This document shows, piece by piece, positions 55,112 to 64,000 of a DNA stretch of 64,000 bases (positions are counted from its first letter, which is position 1; each line of letters begins with the position of its first letter). The notes under the pieces are model-generated. The model was not told the origin of the DNA. It searched no databases and saw nothing but the letters and a program-made list of their open reading frames with translations. A program made the translations under genes and the position numbers. This DNA comes from Weissella confusa. Its GTDB lineage: Bacteria; Bacillota; Bacilli; Lactobacillales; Lactobacillaceae. The stretch spans positions 22,501 to 86,500 of the forward strand of contig CP168942.1 of NCBI GenBank assembly GCA_041871065.1. The letters are read 5' to 3'.

Positions 55112-56693
55112 AACAAGTCAGAATTTGATGGCAGGTGCCGGTGTTTTGGCGGTGTCTGGCTTAATTGCCAAAGTGCTGAGCGCAGTGTATCGCGTGCCGT
55201 TCCAAAACCTAGTCGGTAATACTGGTTTTTATGTGTATCAGCAGGTCTATCCAATCTACGGTATTGGTATGGTGCTAGCCTTGAGTGGCTGGCCATTGTT
55301 TATTTCAAAGATCATCACGGAACAACCGGATGAAATGCATCAACAACTGGTGGCGCGCCGTTTGTTCTGGTCGTTAGTCGGCATCAGTGCTGTGTTATTC
55401 ACGGTTGTGTATGGTGGTGCGGCACCGTTGTCATTGTTGATGGGTGGCGATTTGAAGTTGTACCCAGTTGTGCGCGCTGTTGCCTGGATGTTTTGGTTTA
55501 TGCCATTCTTGGCGATTGGTCGTGGTTATGCGCAAGGACAACTGAACATGGTACCCACAGCAATGTCGCAAGTTATTGAACAGATTGTGCGCGTGGCGAT
55601 TATTATTGGCGTTGCATGGTGGGGTGTGCACGCTAGCTGGTCTGTCTATCGGATTGGTGAGTGGGCAACTTTCGGTGCAACGATTGCTGGCTTAGCTGCA
55701 ACGTTATTCCTAGCGACATCACTTCGTCGCATTTGGTCGTTGCCGATTGATGAGACGGTTAAGCAGTCGAAAGCATTAAGCTGGCGTCACTTGTTCGGCC
55801 GTTTGTGGCGCGAAGGCGGGTTGTTAGCAATGCTAGCGGCTTTGCTAGTCTTGCTACAGTTGGTCGATTCGTTCTCAACGAAGCTATTGTTGCAAGAAGC
55901 CGGGTTAACGGCACACCAAGCTGAATTCACTAAGGGAGTTTATGATCGTGGACAACCGCTAGTTCAGTTGGGGATGGTTTTAGCGACTGGACTCGGGACA
56001 TCATTGTTGCCCGCGCTACGTCAGCACGTGATGCGACATGATGAACAAGCATTGCGGAATGATTTCCAATTGACGATGCGACTTTCTATTTTACTTTCTG
56101 GTGTTGCGACAGTTGGTTTGGTGGCCATCATGCCATCAATTAATCAATTGTTGTTTGGTTCACCAGCAGGCAGCGACGCACTGGCGTTGTTCACGATTAG
56201 TATCGTGCCAGCGACGTTGATCGTTGTCTCAACCAGTGTTTTGCAAAGCTTTGATAAGACACGTGGCTTAGGAGGGTTTGTCTTACTAACGATGCTAGTG
56301 AAAGCAGGGCTTAACATCTGGTTGGTACCTATTTTTGGTATTGCTGGTGCGTCATTGGCGACGGTCGGCGCATTGCTCCCATTCTTAATATTTACGCTCG
56401 TCCGCTTGCCTAAAAACCTGTGGATAAGTTGGGTGCCAAAGAAATGGTGGGGCAAATTGATCACAATTTTACTCACAGTTGGCATTTTGGCCCGTCTTGC
56501 GTATATACTAGGGCATAGCCTATTTGGTACAACGCGCCTGGCCAGTGTTTTAACGACAGTTGTCGGTGTGGGTGTTGGCGCAATCGTCTTTGTTTTAATG
56601 TTGTGGTGGACAGCACTACTAGAAGAAGCAGAGTGGGACGCCTTGCCTAAGGGACGCCAAATTTATCAGTTTATAAATCGAGGAAGAAAATAA
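55104..56693 (+). CDS. MATE/MOP-superfamily lipid flippase (SpoVB/MurJ-like)
   Basis: A 529-residue protein with about 14 helices of the polysaccharide/lipid flippase superfamily. The Bacillus neighbour at this place is spoVB (yabM), and lactic acid bacteria use similar proteins for lipid II or wall-polymer flipping. N-terminal [25 protein letters not shown] is the family start. I choose ATG 55104 behind AAGGAG, which overlaps mfd by 8 bases. Its stop overlaps the rqcP ATG by one base. Confidence 0.88.
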   Translation: MPKTSQNLMAGAGVLAVSGLIAKVLSAVYRVPFQNLVGNTGFYVYQQVYPIYGIGMVLALSGWPLFISKIITEQPDEMHQQLVARRLFWSLVGISAVLFTVVYGGAAPLSLLMGGDLKLYPVVRAVAWMFWFMPFLAIGRGYAQGQLNMVPTAMSQVIEQIVRVAIIIGVAWWGVHASWSVYRIGEWATFGATIAGLAATLFLATSLRRIWSLPIDETVKQSKALSWRHLFGRLWREGGLLAMLAALLVLLQLVDSFSTKLLLQEAGLTAHQAEFTKGVYDRGQPLVQLGMVLATGLGTSLLPALRQHVMRHDEQALRNDFQLTMRLSILLSGVATVGLVAIMPSINQLLFGSPAGSDALALFTISIVPATLIVVSTSVLQSFDKTRGLGGFVLLTMLVKAGLNIWLVPIFGIAGASLATVGALLPFLIFTLVRLPKNLWISWVPKKWWGKLITILLTVGILARLAYILGHSLFGTTRLASVLTTVVGVGVGAIVFVLMLWWTALLEEAEWDALPKGRQIYQFINRGRK

Positions 56694-56944
56694 TGCGTTT
56701 GGATAAGTATTTGAAGGTTTCGCGTATCATTAAGCGCCGTACGGTTGCTAAGGAAATTGCGGATCAAGGTCGTATCGACATCAACGGCAAGACAGCAAAG
56801 TCTTCTAATGATGTTAAGACAGGTGATGAGTTGACGATTCGCTTCGGAAACAAGACATCTGTTCTTAAGGTTGAAAGCACGGCTGAAGTTGTTCGCAAGG
56901 AACAAGCAGAACACATGTACAGCATCGTGTCAGAATCATACTAA
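56693..56944 (+). CDS. rqcP: S4-domain ribosome quality-control protein RqcP
   Basis: A small 83-residue S4 RNA-binding protein (YabO). In Bacillus RqcP acts with RqcH in C-terminal alanine tailing of stalled nascent chains on the 50S subunit. The S4 fold is clear: [16 protein letters not shown], then [13 protein letters not shown] and TIRF. It is coupled to the flippase gene by TAATG overlap. It sits before divIC as in Bacillus, with the sporulation genes yabP and yabQ absent. Confidence 0.93.
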   Translation: MRLDKYLKVSRIIKRRTVAKEIADQGRIDINGKTAKSSNDVKTGDELTIRFGNKTSVLKVESTAEVVRKEQAEHMYSIVSESY

Positions 56945-56980
56945 CAAGATTTCAGTAACGACGAAAATTAAGTAAGACGA

Positions 56981-57012
56981 AAAGACGCCCTAAATAGGGC
57001 GTCTTTTTTTAG
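56981..57012 (+). terminator. Terminator of the pth-mfd-rqcP operon
   Basis: An 11-bp perfect stem (56981-56991 with 56996-57006) with an AAAT loop and T run. Confidence 0.93.
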
Positions 57013-57043
57013 GAAATGTTATAAAAATGTGGTGAAAGGTGCT

Positions 57044-57052
57044 TGTGGATAA
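57044..57052 (-). promoter_or_regulatory. Consensus DnaA box upstream of divIC
   Basis: TTATCCACA on the minus strand, a perfect DnaA box, in the 263-base gap between rqcP and divIC. A single box, so gene regulation is more likely than an origin. Confidence 0.5.
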
Positions 57053-57118
57053 CTATCCGTTAGGTTTTGATACGAAAAGGTTAAGGAAAGGTAATCCTGC
57101 TTAAGATTATCCGGTGTC

Positions 57119-57130
57119 TACTGTACAGTA
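57119..57130. promoter_or_regulatory. 12-bp palindrome upstream of divIC
   Basis: TACTGTACAGTA, perfect palindrome. Its binding protein is unknown. The possible -10 TATATT lies 34 bases further right (57164-57169). Confidence 0.4.
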
Positions 57131-57207
57131 AGAGCATAGGAGAATTGGTTAATGGTGTAGGTCTATATTAGAGTGTCCGCTCAAATTATCTCGGGGAGGT
57201 CAGCGGA

Positions 57208-57582
57208 ATGATGGCAGTTAACAAACAATCAAATATCACGCCGCTGAACGCTAAGAGCGCCAACCAATTAAATCTTGAAGAGCGCAAGATGCGTTACAGT
57301 CAAGTTGTGCACTTGCGTCGACGCGTTGTACTCGTTGCAGTGATGCTAGTTGTCACGATTTTTGCAATGGTCAACTACCATACGCAGTACGTGAAGTACG
57401 AGACAGCTGCCCAGAGTCTTGAGACGGCAAAGGCCAACCTTGATAAGGCTAACAAGACCAATGCGAACCTCAAGCAAGAAGTAAAAGACTTGGGTGACAA
57501 TTCATATTTGGAAAAGCTGATTCGCGAAAAGTACATGTACAGTAAAGATGGTGAAGTTGTCTTCAACTTGCCAGGTGAATAA
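57208..57582 (+). CDS. divIC: Septum formation initiator DivIC (FtsB-type)
   Basis: A 124-residue single-pass division protein that forms a complex with FtsL and DivIB at mid-cell. It has a basic cytoplasmic N-terminus, one helix (about 37-55) and an extracellular coiled coil (about 62-95), then the conserved YLEKLIREKYMYSKDGEVVFNLPGE end. GGGGAGG precedes the ATG. Gene order rqcP-divIC-tilS matches Bacillus. Confidence 0.93.
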   Translation: MMAVNKQSNITPLNAKSANQLNLEERKMRYSQVVHLRRRVVLVAVMLVVTIFAMVNYHTQYVKYETAAQSLETAKANLDKANKTNANLKQEVKDLGDNSYLEKLIREKYMYSKDGEVVFNLPGE

Positions 57583-57599
57583 TGATAATCAACAAATAG

Positions 57600-57628
57600 A
57601 GACAATCAGGCGACTGATTGTCTTTTTA
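57600..57628 (+). terminator. Terminator of divIC
   Basis: A 10-bp perfect stem (57600-57609 with 57614-57623), GCGA tetraloop and T run. Confidence 0.93.
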
Positions 57629-57643
57629 TTTTTTGATTAGCGA

Positions 57644-57649
57644 TATAAT
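57644..57649 (+). promoter_or_regulatory. -10 of tilS
   Basis: TATAAT 31 bases before the tilS ATG, just after the divIC terminator; the -35 region is only T-rich. Confidence 0.45.
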
Positions 57650-57680
57650 AGGGGCAAGGATTAAATGACGGGAGAGAATC

Positions 57681-58658
57681 ATGCAAGATAAAGTTGTGCG
57701 AGCTAATTTAACGCGAATGATTCGGGAAGAAGGATTATTCGATAACCGCGACCATGCGTTGGTGGCGGTTTCGGGTGGTCAGGATTCGTTGCATGTCTTG
57801 CGATGGTTAACGGATAACTCGCTACCGGCGGATATTCAACCGACAGTGAGTGCGGCATACATCAATCATCAATTGCGTACGGACGCGGATGCGGAACAAG
57901 CGTTAGTCGAACGCGTCTTTGCACAAACGCCTAATTTGGCCAGTGCAACAATTCGTCAACTTGCGTGGGACGTGGTACCAACGACAGGGGTTGAAGAGTT
58001 AGCGCGTGAAAAGCGTTACGAGGCGTTGGTTGCCATCGCGCGTGAAGTTGGTGCGAATGCGATTGTTACGGCCCACCATAAGGGTGATCAGGTTGAAACA
58101 ATTTTGTATAAGCTGGCGCGTGGTAGCCGTTTGACCCAATTGGTGGGGATGGCTAAAAAGCAACAACTGCAAGGTGATATCGACTTGATTCGTCCGGTAC
58201 TGCAACTGGATAAGGACATGCTGGGGCAGTTGGTCAACGAACCATTAACCGAGTGGGTTGAAGATTATACGAATGCAGATGAGACGTTTGCACGTAACCG
58301 CATGCGACATACCGTTGTACCAGCATTGGAAGATATCAACGAACAAACCAAAGATCACGTCATTGCATTCGCTGATCAACTTGCGGCGTTACAGAAGTTG
58401 GCGAGTGGGTCGATTAATGTGCACGTGAAGGCCTTGGAAGACGGCCGGTTAGATTGGCGGGTCGATGAGGCAGTTTTGTTGCTGGTGCTGCAGACGTGGT
58501 TGACTAAAAAACACGTTTTCGCCGTAAAAGATAGTCAGTTGATTCAAGCAATTCAATTGATGCGAAATCCGAATGTTAGCCGAGGTTTTATTGACCTTGG
58601 GAATAGCTTGCAACTAGAACGTTTCGAAAACTACTTATTGCTTTCACGAAAAGATTAA
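57681..58658 (+). CDS. tilS: tRNA(Ile)-lysidine synthase, short form
   Basis: Modifies C34 of the AUA-decoding tRNA-Ile to lysidine. The PP-loop VSGGQDSLHVLRWL, the NHQLRTDAD segment and GDQVETILYKLARGS are intact. The protein is 325 residues; Bacillus and Lactobacillus TilS have about 420-470. It stops after the central domain (GFIDLGNSLQLERF) with no C-terminal TilS_C domain. The 107 bases to hpt cannot hold it, so this is not a frameshift. The layout resembles short TilS such as that of Aquifex. GGGAGAG precedes the ATG. Confidence 0.93.
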   Translation: MQDKVVRANLTRMIREEGLFDNRDHALVAVSGGQDSLHVLRWLTDNSLPADIQPTVSAAYINHQLRTDADAEQALVERVFAQTPNLASATIRQLAWDVVPTTGVEELAREKRYEALVAIAREVGANAIVTAHHKGDQVETILYKLARGSRLTQLVGMAKKQQLQGDIDLIRPVLQLDKDMLGQLVNEPLTEWVEDYTNADETFARNRMRHTVVPALEDINEQTKDHVIAFADQLAALQKLASGSINVHVKALEDGRLDWRVDEAVLLLVLQTWLTKKHVFAVKDSQLIQAIQLMRNPNVSRGFIDLGNSLQLERFENYLLLSRKD

Positions 58659-58765
58659 AGCGTTCACATTTCTTTTAGGTGTAGCACTAAACATTTACCG
58701 TCAAACATGGTATTCTTAATGCTATGTAACGATAGGGGAATTAAGATTTAGGAGATTGAAAAGAC

Positions 58766-59362
58766 ATGAACCAATGGGACATGAATAACGATATCGAGCG
58801 CGTGCTTTATAGCGAAGCCGATATTGCCGAAGCAGCAGAGCGTGTTGGTAAGCAACTAGCTGCCGATTACGAAGGACGTACACCAATCATTTTGTCAGTT
58901 TTGAAGGGTGCCGTACTTTGGACGGTCGATGTTATGCGTCACATGCAATACGCTGAAGTTGAATTTATCGACGTTTCTAGTTATAACGGTGGCGTTGCTT
59001 CATCAGGTGAAGTGCAAATGGTCACTGATTTGCAAACCGACATTTCAGGTCGCGATATCATCATTATGGAAGACATCGTGGACACTGGTCGTTCATTGAA
59101 GTTTATGATCGACTTGTTGATGGAACGTGGTGCAAAGTCAGTTAAGGTTGCCAGCTTGCTTGATAAGAAGGAAGGCCGCGTTGTTGAAGCAACGGTTGAT
59201 TACATCGGCTTTGATGTTCCAAAGGCGTTCGTAGTTGGGTACGGCTTGGACTACAAGCAACTGTACCGTAACTTGCCATATGTTGGTGTCTTGAAGCGTG
59301 AAGTTTATGATCCTGCCCACGCGGACAAGGTTGATACGATCGACATCACGCCTGAGCACTAA
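58766..59362 (+). CDS. hpt: Hypoxanthine phosphoribosyltransferase
   Basis: Salvages hypoxanthine and guanine to IMP and GMP. A 198-residue PRTase with the PRPP loop IIIMEDIVDTGRSLKFMIDLL, the SVLKGAVLW block and FVVGYGLDYKQLYRNLPYVGVL. AGGAG lies twelve bases before the ATG. tilS-hpt-ftsH order is conserved in Firmicutes, and in some the TilS and Hpt proteins act together on ftsH expression. Confidence 0.96.
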   Translation: MNQWDMNNDIERVLYSEADIAEAAERVGKQLAADYEGRTPIILSVLKGAVLWTVDVMRHMQYAEVEFIDVSSYNGGVASSGEVQMVTDLQTDISGRDIIIMEDIVDTGRSLKFMIDLLMERGAKSVKVASLLDKKEGRVVEATVDYIGFDVPKAFVVGYGLDYKQLYRNLPYVGVLKREVYDPAHADKVDTIDITPEH

Positions 59363-59427
59363 TTTCTGTCTCGGTAACATAATAATGATGCAACGAAGGT
59401 AGTAGTAACTATCTGTAGGAGGAATAG

Positions 59428-61488
59428 ATGAAGAATCAACGAAACGGCAATTTTGTCCGGAATAGTTTGTTCTACGTAATCGTAGTCCTCGGTATTATGG
59501 GTTTGATTTACTGGGTAGCCGGTCCTTCTCAAACGACTAGTACGAAGACTATCTCTACGTCGACATTCATGACGGAATTGCGCGACAAGAAGATTAAAAC
59601 CATCACGATTCAACCTGGCGCTGGTGTTTATGACGTTAAGGGTGAGTATCGTAAGGCACAAACGGATAAGAGCTCAAAGGATGAGTCTCTTGTCTCACTA
59701 GTTGGTGGTGCTTCAAATAAGGTGACAGGATTCGAAACCCAAGTCATTAGCAACGATCCAATTATGGAGAGCTTGCAAAAGGCTGCGGACAAGACGAAGA
59801 CTGAAATCACAACAAAGCCAGAAGCTTCAAACTTCTGGGGTAACATGGCCATTTCATTCTTGCCAATCTTGTTGTTGGTTGGTGTGTTCTACTTGATGAT
59901 GGGTGGCATGAGCCAAGGCGGACAAGGCGGTCGTGGTAACATGATGGGCTTCGGTAAGTCAAAGGCTAAGCCAGCTGATCCTTCAGAGAACAAGGTTCGC
60001 TTTGCGGACGTTGCTGGTGCTGAAGAAGAAAAGCAAGAATTGGTCGAAGTTGTTGAGTTCTTGAAGGATCCTAAGAAGTTCTTGAAGTTGGGTGCACGTA
60101 TCCCATCTGGTGTTCTTCTTGAGGGGCCTCCAGGAACAGGTAAGACATTGTTGGCCCGTGCCGTTGCCGGTGAAGCTGGCGTACCATTCTTCTCAATCTC
60201 AGGTTCTGACTTTGTGGAGATGTTCGTCGGTGTCGGTGCTAGCCGTGTCCGTGATTTGTTTGATAACGCAAAGAAGGCTGCCCCATCAATCATCTTTATC
60301 GATGAAATTGATGCGGTCGGTCGCCAACGTGGTGCCGGCATGGGCGGTGGTCACGATGAGCGTGAGCAAACGTTGAACCAAATGTTGGTTGAAATGGACG
60401 GTTTCTCAGGTAGTGAAGGTGTCATTGTGATGGCCGCTACTAACCGTTCAGATGTCTTGGACCCAGCTTTGCTTCGTCCAGGTCGTTTCGACCGTAAGAT
60501 TTTGGTTGGTCGTCCTGACGTTAAGGGTCGTGAGGCAATCTTGCACGTCCACGCTAAGAACAAGCCATTGGCTGATGACGTGGACTTGAAGGAAATCGCC
60601 AAGCAAACACCTGGTTTCGTCGGAGCTGACTTGGAAAACTTGTTGAACGAAGCGGCATTGTTGGCTGCTCGTCAAAACCACGATACGATTTACGCCAAGG
60701 ATGTGGATGAAGCTGAGGACCGTGTTATTGCGGGACCAGCTAAGAAGGACCGTGTTGTTTCTGCTAAGGAACGTGAGACGGTTGCTTACCACGAAGCTGG
60801 TCACGCCATCGTTGGTTTGGTATTGAATGAAGCTCGTGTTGTTCACAAGGTAACGATTGTGCCACGTGGACGCGCCGGCGGATATGCAATCATGTTGCCA
60901 CGTGAAGACCAAATGTTGATGAACAAGACGGACGCCATGGACCAAATTGCTGGTTTGATGGGTGGACGTGCGGCCGAAGAAATTATCTTCGACCAACAAT
61001 CATCAGGTGCCTCAAACGACTTTGAGCAAGCAACTAACATCGCCCGCTCAATGGTTACGGAATACGGTATGTCAGACAAGCTTGGTATGGTACAACTTGA
61101 GAACGGTGGTCAACCATTCTTGGGTCGTTCATACGGTGAGTCAGCTGCCTACTCTGATGAGACAGCTCGTTTGATCGACGAAGAAGTTCGTCGTATTACG
61201 ACTGAAGGTTACAACAAGGCGCACGAAATCATTGAAGAGTACAAGGACAAGCACGAAGCAATTGCGAAGGCTTTGTTGGAGTACGAGACGTTGGATGAGA
61301 AGCAAATCTTGAGCTTGTTCGAAACTGGTAAGATGCCAGAGACGACTAAGGTTGAAAAGAATGTTGAAACGCCAATGTCATATGATGAAGCTAAGGAAGC
61401 CGCCAACAGTAAGTTGACGGCCGACGAGGATGCACAACCAGCCGTTAAGGTTGAAGTTTTGCAACCACGCAAGCTTGATCAAGAATAA
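59428..61488 (+). CDS. ftsH: ATP-dependent zinc metalloprotease FtsH
   Basis: Membrane AAA+ protease of 686 residues for quality control of membrane and regulatory proteins. Two N-terminal helices (about 13-31 and 140-160) flank an extracellular domain. The AAA module has GPPGTGKT (residues 233-240), FIDEIDAV and the second region of homology. The zinc site is HEAGH (residues 455-459) with a later Asp ligand. The C-terminal 40 residues are acidic and disordered. GGAGG stands before the ATG. Confidence 0.97.
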   Translation: MKNQRNGNFVRNSLFYVIVVLGIMGLIYWVAGPSQTTSTKTISTSTFMTELRDKKIKTITIQPGAGVYDVKGEYRKAQTDKSSKDESLVSLVGGASNKVTGFETQVISNDPIMESLQKAADKTKTEITTKPEASNFWGNMAISFLPILLLVGVFYLMMGGMSQGGQGGRGNMMGFGKSKAKPADPSENKVRFADVAGAEEEKQELVEVVEFLKDPKKFLKLGARIPSGVLLEGPPGTGKTLLARAVAGEAGVPFFSISGSDFVEMFVGVGASRVRDLFDNAKKAAPSIIFIDEIDAVGRQRGAGMGGGHDEREQTLNQMLVEMDGFSGSEGVIVMAATNRSDVLDPALLRPGRFDRKILVGRPDVKGREAILHVHAKNKPLADDVDLKEIAKQTPGFVGADLENLLNEAALLAARQNHDTIYAKDVDEAEDRVIAGPAKKDRVVSAKERETVAYHEAGHAIVGLVLNEARVVHKVTIVPRGRAGGYAIMLPREDQMLMNKTDAMDQIAGLMGGRAAEEIIFDQQSSGASNDFEQATNIARSMVTEYGMSDKLGMVQLENGGQPFLGRSYGESAAYSDETARLIDEEVRRITTEGYNKAHEIIEEYKDKHEAIAKALLEYETLDEKQILSLFETGKMPETTKVEKNVETPMSYDEAKEAANSKLTADEDAQPAVKVEVLQPRKLDQE

Positions 61489-61496
61489 TGAACGTT

Positions 61497-61532
61497 AGAG
61501 ACGTGAATGAGTAATCGTTCACGTCTCTTTTC
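61497..61532 (+). terminator. Terminator of ftsH
   Basis: An 11-bp perfect stem (61497-61507 with 61518-61528) with a 10-nt loop and T run. Confidence 0.9.
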
Positions 61533-61593
61533 TATATGGTGAATGTGTTAAACTGGTAGACAGAAATATACGAAAAATAAGAGGCATGAAAAG

Positions 61594-62487
61594 ATGACAG
61601 ATACACTTGTACGTGCGGTGACGACTGACGGAAACTTCCGTGCGATTGCCATCGACGCAACGGAAATGATGCGCGAAGTCGCAACGTTCCACGAAGCATC
61701 ACAATTGGGTACGACGGTTCTTGGTCGTGCATTGTTGGGTTCTTTGATGGTTTCAAACGCTGTCTTGAAGGGTGAAGAGCGCTTGGCAGTTGTAATGGAT
61801 GGTAATGGTCCAGTTGGTAAGATTGTTGTTGAAGCATCAGCACAAGGTGAAGTGCGCGGTTACGTGACGAATCCAACTGTTGAATTGCCATTGACGGCAA
61901 TGGGCCAACAAGATGTTGCCGGTGCTGTTGGTAACAACGGATTCTTGTCAGTGACCAAGGACTTCGGTGAAGGTGAGCCATTTACGGGTCAAGTGCAATT
62001 GGTAACTGGTGAAATTGGGGATGATTTGACTTACTACATGGCTAAGTCAGAACAAATTCCTTCTGCCGTTGCGGTTTCAGTCTTGGTTGATCCTGATGGT
62101 ACAGTTGCAGCTGCTGGTGGGTTCATGATTTCAGCATTGCCAGATGCAGCTGATGAAGATATTACGGCTTTGGAAGAGAAGTTGGCTCATGTACCAGCTA
62201 TCTCATCACAATTGCTTGAAGGTCACGCACCAATGGATTTGTTGGCTAACTTGTTTGGTAAGGATAACGTTAAGCAATTGACAACGACGGAAGTTTCTCT
62301 TTACCCTGAAATTTCAAAGCGCGAATATGAGCGCATGTTGGCTACTTTGCCAATGAAGGATTTGCAAGAAATGCTAGATGAAGATCATGGTGTTGAAGTG
62401 GTTGATCGCTTCACAGGTAAGAAGATTCAATTCGACGAGGCAGAGTTGGCAGGTATTATTGCAGCTAAGGATGCTGAAGGATTGTAA
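61594..62487 (+). CDS. hslO: Hsp33-family chaperone without zinc cysteines
   Basis: A 297-residue Hsp33 homologue. Canonical Hsp33 is a redox-switched holdase, turned on when four C-terminal cysteines (CXC, 27-32 residues, CXXC) lose zinc and form disulfides. The fold is otherwise normal: VRAVTTDGNFRAIAID, GRALLGSLMVSNAVLKG, GKIVVEASAQGEVRGYV. At the zinc site the aligned residues are Pro238 and Ile240, then Asp271 and Thr274, so all four cysteines are replaced, and I find no cysteine in the whole protein. Spacing of the motif is kept (30 residues). AAAGATG context precedes the ATG. The position between ftsH and lysS matches Bacillus. Confidence 0.93.
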   Translation: MTDTLVRAVTTDGNFRAIAIDATEMMREVATFHEASQLGTTVLGRALLGSLMVSNAVLKGEERLAVVMDGNGPVGKIVVEASAQGEVRGYVTNPTVELPLTAMGQQDVAGAVGNNGFLSVTKDFGEGEPFTGQVQLVTGEIGDDLTYYMAKSEQIPSAVAVSVLVDPDGTVAAAGGFMISALPDAADEDITALEEKLAHVPAISSQLLEGHAPMDLLANLFGKDNVKQLTTTEVSLYPEISKREYERMLATLPMKDLQEMLDEDHGVEVVDRFTGKKIQFDEAELAGIIAAKDAEGL

Positions 62488-62499
62488 TTTTGGGCGAGG

Positions 62500-62526
62500 C
62501 ACTTGCAAAAAGTGGCCAATATTGGC
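62500..62526. promoter_or_regulatory. Hairpin and palindrome between hslO and lysS
   Basis: CACTT/AAGTG (62500-62504 with 62510-62514) is followed directly by the perfect 12-bp palindrome GCCAATATTGGC (62515-62526). No T run follows. It may be a control site for lysS; no clear promoter was found. Confidence 0.4.
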
Positions 62527-62536
62527 AAACTAATAA

Positions 62537-64000
<1,464 letters not shown>

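Noticed and set aside
57044-57052. Replication origin at the DnaA box
   Set aside because: Only one perfect box, no DnaA gene, no AT-rich unwinding repeats and no strand switch in gene order.

Overview
The window is 64 kb of chromosome from a low-G+C Firmicute. I infer a lactic acid bacterium of the Leuconostoc/Weissella branch, most likely Weissella. The basis is heavy TTG use for leucine, cysteine-poor proteins, Bacillus-like housekeeping gene order without sporulation genes, and a xylose locus built like those of xylose-fermenting lactobacilli. No rRNA, tRNA, CRISPR array, phage or insertion sequence is visible.

1-18 kb: a metG / tatD-rnmV-ksgA / veg block keeps the Bacillus order, but a cation antiporter and two tandem CNNM/CorC-type transporters sit inside it. 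Then come dCMP deaminase and thymidylate synthase, a LytR-CpsA-Psr wall ligase, a nucleoside transporter behind twin LacI-type palindromes, and an envelope-stress module (pspC facing padR-HAAS-DUF4097) whose two promoters interlock over one palindrome. uppP follows.

17.7-30.7 kb: a split ThrE-type exporter, then a leftward non-coding RNA candidate with five hairpins that all show UAACCA in the loop, and yihY. Next is the xylan/xylose locus: sugar porter and GH43 beta-xylosidase leftward, xyloside symporter, XylR, XylA and XylB rightward. It carries three XylR-type operators and several CcpA (cre) sites.

30.8-40 kb: accessory functions: a LysM protein, a DHA2 exporter, an orphan PTS EIIC with a MupG-like hydrolase, a CBS-domain protein, and a TetR/YhgE pair with two matched operators. 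40-50 kb: a complete glycogen operon, glgB-glgC-glgD-glgA-glgP plus a GH13 debranching-type enzyme, then a TraX-like membrane protein.

50.8-64 kb: a structured leader RNA, then pth-mfd-flippase-rqcP-divIC-tilS-hpt-ftsH-hslO-lysS in Bacillus order. Two genes are unusual: TilS lacks its C-terminal domain, and Hsp33 (HslO) has lost all four zinc/redox cysteines. lysS runs off the right edge and metG off the left edge.

Physiologically, xylosides and xylose enter through the symporters, are cut and isomerised by XynB, XylA and XylB, and the genes are switched by XylR and CcpA. Surplus glucose-1-phosphate can be stored through GlgC/D/A/B and recovered by GlgP and the GH13 enzyme. The strongest candidates for something undescribed are the UAACCA-loop RNA at 19.0-19.25 kb, the pth leader RNA, the structured xylA-xylB spacer and the cysteine-free Hsp33.
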